A DNA stretch of 64,000 nt from Allomyces arbusculus. Lineage: Eukaryota > Blastocladiomycota > Blastocladiomycetes > Blastocladiales > Blastocladiaceae. The stretch covers positions 124,001-188,000 of the forward strand of contig JADHYV010000026.1 in assembly GCA_027604705.1 (NCBI GenBank). Direction: 5' to 3'. The notes under the pieces are model-generated. The model ran no database searches. It was not told where the DNA came from and saw only the letters and a list, made by a program, of their open reading frames with translations. This document shows, piece after piece, positions 42,718 through 56,316 of the stretch (position 1 is its first letter; each line of letters starts with the position of its first letter). Position numbers and translations under genes: made by a program.

Positions 42718-44818
42718 GGTCGCTCGCGGCTGCTGGAAGAGATCGCGAAAATAGGCGGGCTTGGTGCAATTCGGACCCGGTCGGCTTGCGGGCGGACGGG
42801 CGGGATCACGGTAGCACAAGCCGGTGCAAACACAGCGTCGTGGCCGTTGCCGTCGCTGTCGTTGTGGTTGGCGTTGTCGTAGCGTCCCCGGGATCCCGTC
42901 GACCGTGTAATTGGTGGCCAAGCGGCGTCGTAGAGTCGGCGCGCGGTGGAAGACACAAACGAGTGCGGGAGAGGTGCAAGCGTGCAGGGGCGAATGCGGG
43001 GCGCGGTCCAGTCCGGTTCGGTGCGCGGTCAAGCGGAGTAGCGAGCGCGTGGGCGGCAGCAGAAGCCGGTCAGCGTGCAGCAGCGGGCCTGGCGGTCGGT
43101 GCAGGGCCCGCGTCGTTCGATCGCATGAGCTTGACCTGGGCAAAGGGCGAGAGAACGGAGCGGGAGCATGGAAGACGGTCGTCGCTGTCGCCAGCAGTTG
43201 GCAACGGGCAACCCAAACCAAAAATCGAGGGACGGCCATTGAGGAAGCACACACCTTCCTTGGCAAAGGCATGCGGTGGGCCGCACCAAGTCACTCGCAC
43301 GTGAAAATCCAGCTGCGTCTCGCGGGTGCCTCGCACGGTGCCGTGCAGCGCCGTGCAACGTGCCACCGCGCTTGCCTGCTTTTTGGCTTGCAGCACGCGC
43401 AGGCTGTTCTGTGTCACCTCGTGCAAAAGTCGCACGTTCACCGCGCCGGCGCGATCACTTCCGGCAAAGCAACCTCTTGCAAGCGCCGGGCCCGCCGCTG
43501 GGGCAATCGTGTTGCGTCGACCGCACGGCTGCTCCAGCGCAACGGCGAGTGCGAGGAGAACGACGGTGCAGGCGGATCGTCGTGCTCCCGAGACCCCACA
43601 TGGGCCTTCTGTGTTGCTGACCTGCTGCCGGAATGTCCGTGTACACGCACGTTGGCGGAAGCGGCCGCATTGATCAAAACGTGTTGGCCCAGTTTATCGC
43701 GTTCGTGATTGCACCACCGTGCATCGCGCAATATGCACGCTCATTTCAGTGATCTGGGGCCTCGCATTCCCACGCTCCTGTCGTCGCCTCCTGTCTTTTG
43801 ACGTGGCGCACGCGCTACTCTGGCGTACACACGCTTGCCCACAGGTGCACGGTCAACGAGGGAGGGAAACGAGCGGTGGTGCCTGCCGCAGGGACCGACG
43901 TTGTCGGTCGCGAAAAAGGTTGGGAGAATAGACCGACGAACGCCGTGTCCTACTCGGTCATTGCCGTCCACATTGTCGTCCGCCGCGTCGGTATGGTGAT
44001 CCAGGCCGAACCATAAGGCGGATGACTCGCGGCAAAGCGGAAGGGAGCCAAAGGAAGAGAGGGGAGACACCCGATCAACAGCAGCAGCGACCGAGCACAA
44101 CCACTCTGTCAGTGTGTCAGTCTGACACGTCCTGCACCACGATTCAAGCACGATTGGATGTCACTGGCGCCGGGCCGCGCTCCGCGCACAAATGCGCGCC
44201 AGGACCACCGGCAGCACGGCCCCAGCAAGACGAATTGCGCGCGTGCTTGCGAAAACAACAAATTGACCGCGCCGGTGGGAGCCATGCGTGCAGTGCCAAA
44301 GGGTCTGGGGCCGCGCCGCGCCGCGTCTCGGGTCTCGCCGCGTTTGTCGCCGTGTCGGACAAGTATTTTCGACAGGCAGGCAGGCCGGCAGGCAGGGCCG
44401 TACGCACCGCGCCCCGCGCGCCCGTGTCGTACGATGCCTTGGCAGGTGCGCGGAGGCGAGCGCACGCAACCATGAGCAGGACCAGCATCTCGCTGAGGTC
44501 GATGCGCACCAGCACCTCGCGCACCGGGTTCTGGACACGCGTTGGCTCGCAAAGCCAGCGCTGCGCGTGCCGTTCTCAAGTTGGCCCGCCGACGAGAGAT
44601 AAAAGCGCGTCGCTCCCCCGCGCACACTCTGTCCGTCCAGTGTCGCCATCGTCGTGCACCAGCATCCGTCGCGCCTGCCGACCGCCCAGGATCTGCCTCG
44701 CCCCACTCTGCGGCGTCCTGCTCCCCACCCGGGTCCCCGGCCTTGCTCCATCGCGATCCGTGAACCGGAACGGAACCCCTTTGCTGCGCGGCCCGCTTTT
44801 CCTCCTCCCTTCTTCACC
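42718..44818. other. Long intergenic region between divergent genes
   Basis: About 2.1 kb between the UPF0658 and PP1-targeting subunit genes, the largest gap in the right half. Long open frames occur in several overlapping phases (a side-effect of high GC) with no motif. A small GGCAGGCA tandem lies near 44371-44398. It may contain long leaders or promoters of both genes. I see no supported gene. Confidence 0.4.
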
Positions 44819-46447
44819 ATGTCCGCTGCCGTCCTCTCGCCGGTGCCGCACACCGCGCCGTGGTTCGATGCGCCGATGCGCCCACGCAGCGCTCCACCCG
44901 CCGTCGCATCCCTACTTCTACGGTCCTCGTCACGGTCCCGTTCGCGTTCCCGGTCGCGGTCGCGGTCGCCCGGCGCGCTCCGCCGGCACGCCTCGTCGCC
45001 GTCGTCCCCGACAAGCAGCTCATCGCCGTGCCGGTTGCCGTGGCTGCTCGACCCACCGTGCGCGCCCAAACAGCAACAGCAGCTCGACGACGTCAAGGCG
45101 CCAGGGGGCTCGATTGCGGCCAAGCCGCTTGCCGCGCGGGGGCACCGGCGCACCCGCAGTGACTCGGACGCGGCGAGCGCATGGTGCGCGGCACAGATTA
45201 TGGCCGCGGCGGCCGCGCTGTGGCCGGCAACGACGACGGTGCGCGTGTCGGCGACCAACGGCAGCGAGTCGAAGCAGCAGGAGGGCAAAGAAGCGGCCAA
45301 GCAGCAAGCTGAGATCAAGAAGCAGCAGCACGAGCCCCTGTCATCCGATCCGGTACGCGCAGACACCGATCGTGCCAGCTCCCACGGCCCATTCGGCATC
45401 CCCGCCGATGAACCGCAGGCCATCCCCGCAACCACACCTGCACCAGAACCGGCACTTGGCACCCCGCTACCAATCACGTCAGGCCCTTTGCCCGCTTCGT
45501 CGCCGTCGTCGCCCGTATCCTGCATCACCTCGCCAACCCCGATCGTCGCCACGCCACCACGTCCGCGCCGCGGCGTCACGTTCCCGCCCCACCTCGGCGC
45601 CGTCCGCTACTTCCAGCGGCACGCGCGCCCCGCAGACGTGGCGGCCTCGCGGTGGGCCGCCGCCGACGAGCCCGCGGCACCGCGGTCGCAGTACGCGCTC
45701 GCCGCGCCCAACTGGCCCGCATCGATCCCGACAGCGCCGTTGCCCGCGGCCATTCTCGCCCCACGCGGTAGCGGCCCTGCGAGATGCCGGCGCACGGTCG
45801 AGTACCAGGCGGCGCCCGCGCCGCCCGTCGTCGCACCCGTCCCATGGGCGCGCGTCGCCGTCGAGTCGGTGCGGCTGATGGTCCAGATTGACGACGATCG
45901 CGAGACCGCGCGGTTGGTGGGCACGGTGCTCGTGAGAAACGTCGCGTACGCGAAAGACGTGGTGGTTCGCGCAACGACGAACGCGTGGGCCACGTTTACC
46001 GACCAGCACGCCGAGTATGTCGGCGCGCACGATGTCGGATGGGACCGGTTCCGGTTCGTTGTCGACGTGTCGCACGATGTCGAGACGCGCAGTGCGGCCA
46101 ACGTGCAACTGTGCGTGCGGTACACGTACGACGAGCCGGAGACGTGGGACGCGGATTTGACGAACGTCGCGACCACGGACGTGCCGACGCGCACGACGAC
46201 CGTCTGGGATAATAACGGCGAGTGCAATTACGAGTTGCGCGTGCAGCGGTGGCCCGTGCCGCCGGTCCCAAGCAACGACGTCGTGCAGGCATTGGCGTCC
46301 GCGCCGGCCATGGAAAAGAGTTTGGCGGCGATTGCCGTGACGAACGCGTGGGCAGCCGCCATGGCCGCACCGAGCTGGAACTTCCGACCGGCGTCGGCCG
46401 TGGACCGCCGCGGGATCGGCGGTGTGGGAGTGCCGCTCGGGTGCTGA
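44819..46447 (+). CDS. Protein phosphatase 1 glycogen-targeting regulatory subunit (CBM21)
   Basis: Targets PP1 catalytic subunit to glycogen to activate glycogen synthase, as yeast Gac1/Pig1 or animal PPP1R3. A single exon starting MSAAVLSPVP at 44819 gives 542 residues. An RS-repeat stretch lies at residues ~38-50. The PP1-docking RVxF-type motif is RRGVTF (residues ~243-248), followed by PPHLGAVRYFQ. The CBM21 carbohydrate-binding domain covers residues ~345-480: ARLVGTVLVRNVAYAKDVVV, WATFTDQHAEYVG, DRFRFVVDVSHDVE and TTVWDNNGECNYEL, with the conserved W-D-N-N-G-x-N-Y. The N-terminal half is otherwise disordered, with Gln/Lys segments. The motif order RVxF then CBM21 is that of PPP1R3 proteins. 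The upstream in-frame extension is rejected as leader. Confidence 0.88.
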   Translation: MSAAVLSPVPHTAPWFDAPMRPRSAPPAVASLLLRSSSRSRSRSRSRSRSPGALRRHASSPSSPTSSSSPCRLPWLLDPPCAPKQQQQLDDVKAPGGSIAAKPLAARGHRRTRSDSDAASAWCAAQIMAAAAALWPATTTVRVSATNGSESKQQEGKEAAKQQAEIKKQQHEPLSSDPVRADTDRASSHGPFGIPADEPQAIPATTPAPEPALGTPLPITSGPLPASSPSSPVSCITSPTPIVATPPRPRRGVTFPPHLGAVRYFQRHARPADVAASRWAAADEPAAPRSQYALAAPNWPASIPTAPLPAAILAPRGSGPARCRRTVEYQAAPAPPVVAPVPWARVAVESVRLMVQIDDDRETARLVGTVLVRNVAYAKDVVVRATTNAWATFTDQHAEYVGAHDVGWDRFRFVVDVSHDVETRSAANVQLCVRYTYDEPETWDADLTNVATTDVPTRTTTVWDNNGECNYELRVQRWPVPPVPSNDVVQALASAPAMEKSLAAIAVTNAWAAAMAAPSWNFRPASAVDRRGIGGVGVPLGC

Positions 46448-49377
<2,930 letters not shown>

Positions 49378-50100
49378 AGCGGTGGTGCGGGAGCGCGACG
49401 CCGAGGCGCGGCGAGGCGCGTCGAGTTGTTTTTTTGCAGCTGCGGTTTGATTGATGTTTCTGTTCGTTGGTTTGGTTCAAGGTTAGGACCTGTCGTTTGC
49501 CCCCCTTCGTTTGATCTCGATTTGCTTGCTTTGGGTTTGTGGTTGGGGCCGGGCCGCGCTTCTCCAGCGTGGTGGAGCGCGACAGGGACCGTGATGTTCA
49601 TGCTCCATAGCGCATTACATACGCAAGTTTCTTTTGTCGACGTGGGGGGCGGGAGAAGGGCGGGTGCAGGGCGCGTCTGGCACGTCGCTCGCGAGTCGCG
49701 CGCCGCCATTTCAGGGTTCAGCGCGCAAGTGCGCAAGGCGCGCTCGGTGCGGGAAGGTGGATGCACGACCGAACCGCGAGCACGACGCGCTTTGGGAACG
49801 ATCGGCAGCCGCCAAGCGGGCGCGACTCGGTGAGAGACGCGTCTTGTTTGCGCGAGCGCGCATCTGAAACCGAAGCCCGGGCGCGTTTTGTCGGGCTGCA
49901 GCACACCACCGCGCATGCCGCACCCGCGCGCGCGAGCCCGGCAGCAGCGCGCACCGGCCCAGCACGCTGCACGCGCACGCGCCGCGGTCCTCTCTCCTCT
50001 CTCTCAACTCCCGCAACTCCTCCACCCCGCACAAATCCCGCACCATCCCGCCCCACCCCACACCATCCCGCCCCGTCCTGCACGACCACGCACCTCCACC
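49378..50100. other. Intergenic region
   Basis: About 720 bp between the aminotransferase and caleosin genes. The first part is T/G-rich; the last ~100 bases are a C-rich leader (many CCCCACC repeats) just before the caleosin ATG. No coding supported. Confidence 0.4.
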
Positions 50101-51598
50101 ATGGCCGACGTTGTGCACCACCCGTCCTTTTCGCTCCGCTCGCCCACGGGCGACGCCGATGGCGACGCCGCGCGGTACACCAAGCCGCAGGGCGCCGGCG
50201 CCGGCTCGGACCGGTCGCGCACGACCTCCGGATCCGAGTCGCGCACGGCATTCTCGCCCGGCGGTAGCAAGGGCGGCGACGAAGACTTCGGGCTCGCCAC
50301 GCTCGACACGTCGCCGCCGGCGTTTGCGACGGCGGTCGACGCGGCGCCCGTGACGCGCGACCGGCCCTTGCCCGTGGATCTCGCAAACGAAGTGGATAAC
50401 CCGGGTATGCTCGTCCTTGGACGCGGGAACTGGAAGTGCGCGCGCGTGCGTGATGCCGCTCCTGATCACAGCGAAACATCTTTAGGTCTGCCGCGCGCGT
50501 CGCTGGTCGTTGACCGGCAGCACCCGCACGGCACGCGCAACCCCTACCTGGCCGACGCCTACCCGAACCTGTCGGTGCTGCAACAGCACGTCAAGTTCTT
50601 CGACAAGGACGACGATGGCATAATCTCGATGCTCGACACGTTCCGCGGGTTCCGCGCGCTCGGGTTCAATCTCTTGTTCTCAATTTTTGCCATTTTCATG
50701 ATCAATGGGACAATGGCCTACGCGACCCAGGACTCGTGGATCCCGGACCCGCGCGTACGTGGTTATCCTGTTTCCTTCTCGGGGTGCACGTCGCGAACGA
50801 ATTGGCTGACGGATCGACGCGACTCAACGGGTCTAGTTCCGCCTCTACATCAAGAACATCCACAAGGCCAAGCACGGGTCCGACTCCGAGTCGTACGACA
50901 CGGAGGGCCGGTTTGTGCCTGAGAAATTCGAGGAGATGTGGACCAAGTACGCCAAGACGAGCCCTGAGTTCATGACGGCGCGCGAGCTGTTTCAAATGAC
51001 CGAGGCGATGCGCAACGCGGTCGATCCGTACGGCTGGTTTGCGGCCAAGGTACGCGCGTTTTTTCTTTCATTGGCCTGATCGCGCCGAATCCGCTCACGC
51101 GCGGTGGTCTAGTTCGAGTGGGGCACGCTGCTCCTGCTCGTTGGCGAGCGGCACCCGGCCACGGGCGAGCTGGTTGTCACACGCGATCACCTGCGCGGCC
51201 AGTTTGACGGCACGCTGTTCTACCGGATCGAGGAGGAACGCACGAAGCTCGCGCAGGAACGCGCCAAGCTCGCTCAGGACCGCGAGGCGGCGGACAACAC
51301 GACCGCGACCGCCGAGACGTTTGTGACGTCGGGCACCGTGGCCGGTGCCGGGATTCGGCCCGTCGAGGCCGTGACCGAGGGCGGGCACACGACGGCGACC
51401 GCCGACGTCTCGGCGCAGCGCGTGGCCGGTGGGGACACGGCGGTCAAGCAGCGCGTGCCGTGGGGGTCGGCACAAGTCTTGAAAGATATTGGGGTGGAAG
51501 AGTTTGTGGCGTTTATATTTAGGAATGAGCGATGTGTGGGTGAAGTTGGGACTAACGAATGGCTTTTCGTAGATGAGCCCACCTTGTCGGCACGATGA
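50101..51598 (+). CDS. Caleosin (lipid-droplet Ca2+-binding peroxygenase family)
   Basis: Caleosins bind lipid droplets or ER membranes and may act as heme peroxygenases with fatty-acid hydroperoxides. Proposed exons: 50101-50449, 50486-50754, 50837-51049, 51113-51533 and 51573-51598, about 425 residues. Core motifs: LSVLQQHVKFFDKDDDGII (a single EF-hand with the conserved heme-ligand His), SMLDTFRGFRALGFNLLFS, the hydrophobic hairpin (IFMINGTMAYATQDSWIPDP), FRLYIKNIHKAKHGSDS (second conserved His), FEEMWTKYAK, WFAAKFEWGTLLLLVGE and FDGTLFYRI. N- and C-terminal extensions of ~130 and ~100 residues exceed the usual ~200-300-residue length. The first and last introns are 36 and 39 nt, both multiples of three without stops, so retention would add 12-13 residues. 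An inverted decayed copy lies at 54850-55275. Confidence 0.92.
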
Positions 51599-51807
51599 CA
51601 GCGACGATGACGACGTCAGAGTTTGGTTTTGTTTGGCCTGATCGAGCGCAGCGGGCCTGGTATTTTTCTGGCCGTGGGTGGCCAGACAACGTTTGGGATG
51701 CGTGCGAGCTTGAGACCGTGTTCGGGTTTGAATTTGGCTTGATAAACGAAAATCGGTGGGGACGGTTCCGATGAAATGAAAACGAGAGAATCACCAAAAA
51801 GCAGGAC

Positions 51808-52569
51808 TCACGGCAGCAGGTGCGGTTTATTGGTCGCAATCCACTTTTCGAGGTCGGCCCAGATGTCGAGCACCAACGGCTGGTCCAAGTGTCGCTTAGA
51901 CCGGTGCACGGAAAACACGCGCACGTTCCACGCGTTCACGGCCGGCGACGTCTCCTCGTCGTGGTACTTCAAGTGGTACCCACGCACGCGCGTAAACAAT
52001 TCCACGGGCGTCGCCCACTTGTACCCGTGAAACTGCCACGCCATGCCACCGGCAAACACGGCCACAACGCGGTCCCAATCGCCCGGCTCGAGCCGGTCCA
52101 CCGAGTCGCAAATCAGGACCTTGAGCGATTTTTTCCCGCCCAACAGACCTTTACGCGTCATTTCAATGTAAGCCGGCTTGGCGTCGCCCTTGGCACGCAC
52201 CGCATCGGCGGGCTCGAACGTCGCACGGTCGAGGAATTGCTTAACGTTGTACATGTTCAGCAGCGTGTTGAACCCGGGCGGGACAAGAATGATCGCGTCA
52301 GCCGGTGCACCGCCCGTGGCTGCCGAGAGGCCCGTCGACTTGCCCTTGGCGCGCTTGCTACTGGGGGTGTCGCCGTGCATGGCGCTCACGGCCGTTGGCG
52401 GCGGCTTGTTGCGAATGAAGATGTCGTAGCAGAGCTTGGTCAGGTGGCTGAACTGCTTGTTGCCCGGTGGGGTGAGGTAGGTCCCGCGCGACCGGAGCGT
52501 GTACTCGTTGCGGCGCTCGCGCTACATGTCGCAGCAATAACAACAGCAGCGTCAGCGAAGTGTCCTTCC

Positions 52570-52635
<66 letters not shown>

Positions 52636-53112
52636 GCCATCCGCTCGTCACGAACGTACGTAGGCCAAACTCGCCGCGGCCGTCGGCGGCACCTGACTCG
52701 CCTCGGCCATGACCGTATCCCCATCGGCCCCCACTCCACCCATCTCCTGCGCGGCCGGCGCGTGCCCGACATCCAGCCTGTCCTTGGCGCCGCGCAACCA
52801 CTCGACCAATTCGTTGCGTTCCTGGAACCCGACCGCCGCCACTTGGTGCTGGAACGCCGACGTCAGGTAGTCGCCAAACGGGGCGTCGCGCAATGCCCAT
52901 AGAAAGACTATGGCGCGAACGGGCAGGTAGCCTTTACCCGCGGCGAAAAAGGCAGTGGCCGTATCGAGCGGGACTTGGTCGCCGTCGGGAAGGGAGACGT
53001 CGGTCGCCTCGGCCAGGTCGGATGTCGGGGAACCGTCGGCGCGGAGGTACGTGAGTGGGGTGGAGCCGGCGGAGGTCACGGCGCGCAGCGAGGCAAGGAT
53101 CGGGTCGGCCAT
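51808..53112 (-). CDS. CDC73: Cdc73/parafibromin, Paf1 transcription elongation complex
   Basis: Subunit of the RNA polymerase II-associated Paf1 complex (elongation, H2B ubiquitination). Exons 52660-53112 and 51808-52521, phase 0, give 388 residues, close to yeast Cdc73 (393). N-terminal domain: MADPILASLRAVTSAGSTPL, then FFAAGKGYLPVRAIVFLWAL and FQERNELVEWLRGAKDRL. Exon 2 has the linker RNEYTLRSRGTYLTPPGNKQ. The Ras-like C-terminal domain follows: ILVPPGFNTLLNMYNVKQFL, then PGDWDRVVAVFAGGMAWQFH and GYKWATPVELFTRVRGYHLK. The 138 bp intron contains a (GA)n microsatellite that becomes a (TC)n polypyrimidine tract on the transcribed strand. The start at 53112 fits the conserved N-terminus. Confidence 0.94.
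52573..52631 (+). repeat. (GA)n microsatellite in CDC73 intron
   Basis: A perfect dinucleotide run of about 29 GA units, lying wholly inside the CDC73 intron. In the sense of the gene it is (TC)n, sitting about 50-110 nt before the acceptor, and may reinforce the polypyrimidine tract. Length is probably polymorphic. Confidence 0.95.
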
Positions 53113-53580
53113 GCTTGCAGTCGGAGGTAGTTGGTGGTCGGATTTCGGACTGATAGTGATTGGAGCGGCGGGAAATCGCGCAAACGAGTCGTGCGCGGCG
53201 GCGTGAGCACTGTGCGAGGAGTCGCAGCGGCGCGAGGTGGCGGTGGTCGCCGCGGTCGCGCGGGCGTGGTGGTCATTCAAGTGGTCGGTCCGGTCGACGA
53301 CGAGGAAATCGTGCGGTAGACGACCAAGAAAAAATCACGCAGCGAGTGCTTTGGAGGGCGACAGAGGTGGCATGCGGAGTCCTCCGTTGGCCATAACCTA
53401 TCCACCGCAACCTAGCCCTGCTCGCGGATTTGGCCGTTTGGAGCCGCTCCTCTCGACCCAAATCGATAACGATGGACGACAACACTGCGACTCGACCCTC
53501 GCCAGCATCCGACTCGCTGCAGTTCTCCACCAAAGGAATCAATTAGGGAAACGAGCCGCGCCGATTTTCTCCACCCGATC
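53113..53580. other. Divergent promoter region (CDC73 / ABC ATPase)
   Basis: About 470 bp lie between two divergent start codons; overlapping low-value open frames only. Confidence 0.4.
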
Positions 53581-54570
53581 ATGCACCTCAATGTCACCGG
53601 CGCGACACGCCGCCCACTGTTTCGCGGCGTCACATTTGAACTGGACGATGATGATGGACCCACGGTGTTGACGGTTATGGGGCCGAGTGGGAGCGGGTAT
53701 GGGATCGCTTGGATGCGCATGCCGCCGATTGACAAATGCGCACTGCCTGGGACCTGACTTTCTGTTGATGTGATTAGGAAAACGACGCTTGTCAAGTGCC
53801 TCGCTGGGCTCGAGCCGTTCGATGCCGGGACGACGATTGCGCTTAACGGCAAGACCATGGCCGAGTGGGGCATGGCCAACTGGCGCGCGTACGTTGTGCA
53901 ATTCGAGGATTGCCAGTAGCGAAACCGTCGCGCTCACCTTGTTTTCCATGTAGCCATGTCCTCTACGTGCCGCAGCGGCCGCCATTGTTGCGCATGACAG
54001 GCCTCGAGTTTTGGAAGCAGGTTACCCAAGATTTTGCGAGTCAGCGCGCGCGATCTGCAGAGCACGGTGATCCGGTTCGTATCAGTGGCTCTGGCGATTC
54101 GAAGCAAAGGCAAAAGTCTGATCATTTCGCACGTGGCAACGCGTCCCTCGCGCATAGATTGAAGTTGCCGATGCGTGGGACATAGGCCGTCACCTCTGGC
54201 ACCGTCCGCTCGCGCAACTGTCGGGCGGCGAGGCACAGCGCATAATGCTCGCGATTGGCGTTGCGCTGAACCCGGCCGTGCTGCTGCTCGACGGTACGTT
54301 TGCATTGAGCGTCAGTGTCGTGCTTGTTTTGATTGCCCGCTGACCCCTCGCTGCTTGTCACGTCCAGAGCCAACATCGGCATTGGACGCGACGTCGACAC
54401 AACGCGTCGAGGACACGCTGCGCACGCGGTCATGCATTTGGATCACCCACTCCAAGGAGCAGGCGGCGCGTGTCGGCACTTGCGCGCTCGACCTGGCAAC
54501 GTGCCGAATCGACGAGGGGCCTGCGGCACTGGTGGATGTGGAGGTGCCGCCGTCCGATACGTTATACTGA
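53581..54570 (+). CDS. Stand-alone ABC ATPase, STAR1/FetA (YbbL)-like
   Basis: Soluble ATP-binding-cassette protein without membrane segments. Five exons (53581-53696, 53778-53888, 53954-54074, 54158-54293, 54368-54570), introns of 65-83 bp, all phases consistent, 228 residues. Walker A is GPSGSGKTTLVKCLAG, split by intron 1. The Q-loop is in HVLYVPQRPPLLRMTG, the signature is LAQLSGGEAQRIMLAIGVAL, Walker B/D-loop is AVLLLDEPTSALDATS, and the switch histidine is in IWITHSKEQAARVG. The order and short length match bacterial FetA/YbbL and plant STAR1 nucleotide-binding subunits, which pair with separate FetB/STAR2 permeases. No permease gene is near. Role (metal or UDP-sugar transport, stress tolerance) is only inferred from those families. 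Confidence 0.85.
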
Positions 54571-54849
54571 ACAGTGGCTTTCGATTGCCAGTTCTTCACT
54601 TGGACCAACCTCGAAGAGCAAAAAGCGAGCAGCGTGCCCCACTCGAACGAAGCCCAATGCACGCGTGAGTCTGGGTGGAGAAGAAGAACCCGGCGCAACT
54701 CAAAACGTACCTTGAGCCACGACGAACCAGCCGACTGGATCGCCAACGTTGCGCAGCGCCTTGGTCATCTAGCAGAGGACCGCATTTTATGTCGCTTCGT
54801 CGGCCAATCCGTCCGTGATGCGAATCTGGCATCAGCTAAAACAACAGAC

Positions 54850-55275
54850 GCGCGGGTCCCGGGGCCCACGAGCCCTGGGTCGTGTAGGCCATTGTCCCAA
54901 CGATTAAAAAAGCGGTAAAAGTCGAGAACGAGAGATTGAACCCGAGCGCGCGGAGCGGAACCCGCGGAACGTGTCGAGCATCGAGATCATGCCATCATCA
55001 TCGCGATCGAAGAACTTGACGTGCTGCTGCAGCACCGATAGGTTCGGGTAGGTGTCGGCCAGGTAGGAATTGTGCGTGCCGTGCGGGTGCTGCCGGTCAC
55101 GACCAACGACGCGCGCAGCAGGCCTACGGGCATCCAACGGTTCGATCAGCGGCGGCATCACACCTCTTCCATCACGGTTCCCCTGAAACGCACTTTTCCT
55201 GGTTGCCCACATCGTGAGTGAGATCCATGGGCCCAGGCTGGTCGCGCGCCACAGGCGCCGCGACAGCGGCCGACT
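54850..55275 (-). pseudogene. Decayed partial copy of the caleosin gene
   Basis: In inverted orientation about 3.3 kb from the intact caleosin gene. It aligns base-for-base with the end of exon 1 (for example GCGCGCGACC, ATGGATCTC), the small intron and all of exon 2 of 50101-51598. Because the intron region is included, it arose by DNA duplication and not through mRNA. It still reads NLSVLQQHVKFFDRDDDGMI and SMLDTFRGFR, then a frame change near 54965 puts the membrane hairpin (TMAYTTQGSWAPGP) in another frame. The exon-2 donor GTACGT is now GTCTGT, and no later exons are seen. Not expected to make a functional caleosin. Confidence 0.85.
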
Positions 55276-55434
55276 CGTCACGAATTAAGTCCAAAGCGAG
55301 CGGAGCGTGAAAGATGGGTGATGGACACTGCTCACCATTTCATCGGCGGCGAGACAACCTACACATTAAATTGAACAATGGATTCCATTTGCGAGTTCAA
55401 AAATTGGGGGCTGGTGTGAATGCATACAACGCCA

Positions 55435-56316
55435 TCAGTCCCAATCGCTGTCACTGTCCTCGTCCTTGCCTGCTCGCCGCACGTTGTACCGCGGCGCATG
55501 CTCGTCGTCGTCGTCGTCATCATCCTTGCCACCGGCTGCGCCAGCCCCGGTTCGGCCCTCGATCACGCCACGCAGCTTGAGCAATTGCTCGAGGTCCTGA
55601 ACGCGGCACCCTTGCCCACCCGGGAAACTCTGGATCCCGACGAGCTGGAACTTCATTTCGCCGTGGCCGTAGACGACGAGAGTTGGCATGTTGCGGTCCG
55701 GGTACCCGGGAATGCACTGGTCGCCGACGATTTTCAAGAACTTGGTCTCGGCGTGTTTTGGCGCGAGCGTGGCGAGAATCGCGTTGATCAGGCGGCACGC
55801 GGGGATGCTACGCGAGGTGCCGCGTCGTGAGATGCCTGCACATGCACACGAAAGCGTGAAGACCGAGCGCGCAAGCGTACCCGTCCTTGAACAAGTGCAC
55901 GACGACCCACACGTCCTTGCTCGCCTCGGTCACTTCGCGCACAAAATCTGGCTTGGAGATTTGCACGACCTCGCCGAACCGGCGGCGCGACGCGGCCTCT
56001 TGCATTTCTTGCACGCGCTTGCGCCTAGCATTCGCAAAGTCGGCCCGCACACGTCAGGCACGGTCGGGTCGAGCACGTGCGGAACCGGCGTGTCAGGCGC
56101 ATACCGGTACATTTCGAGGACGCGGTCGTCCTCGTCGTCCTCGAGCTCGTCAAGTTCGTCGAGGGTTGCATTGGCAAGCTTCTTCTCATGGTAGTCGACG
56201 ACAGACTGGTCGACGAGCGCATTGAGCTCGTCCTCGGTGACGGTGATCTCCTTGGGGGGCAGGATCCCCTTGGCGCGCAAAACGTCGTTCCATTCCGTGT
56301 CTTCTTGGCCGGACAT
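55435..56316 (-). CDS. PDCL3: Phosducin-like protein 2/3 (PDCL3/Plp2, CCT co-chaperone)
   Basis: Thioredoxin-fold co-chaperone that modulates CCT folding of actin and tubulin. Exons 56105-56316, 55881-56024 and 55435-55807 (introns of 80 and 73 bp), 242 residues, the normal length. The N-terminus EDTEWNDVLRAKGILPPKEI is diagnostic for the PDCL2/PDCL3 (VIAF) branch. It is followed by the helix VLEMYR/RKRVQEMQEAA across the first splice. The thioredoxin-like part reads RRFGEVVQISKPDFVREV, DVWVVVHLFKDGIPACRLIN, GDQCIPGYPDRNMPTLVVYG and FQLVGIQSFPGG. The acidic tail ends DSDSDWD. The splice choice is strongly supported because it restores the family's YRRKR and KDGIPACRLIN stretches. Divergent from the CNG channel gene. 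Confidence 0.93.

Noticed and set aside
42911-43708. A 265-codon plus-strand frame in the long intergenic gap
   Set aside because: Compositionally like random GC-rich frames, overlaps others of similar length and has no motif.
44371-44398. GGCAGGCA short tandem as a possible array
   Set aside because: Only a few degenerate units; no spacer structure, so neither CRISPR nor a notable satellite.
44022-45878. A 618-codon plus-strand frame overlapping the PP1-targeting subunit
   Set aside because: Arg/Pro/Ser-rich shadow in the wrong frame; the CBM21 and RVxF motifs lie in the other frame.
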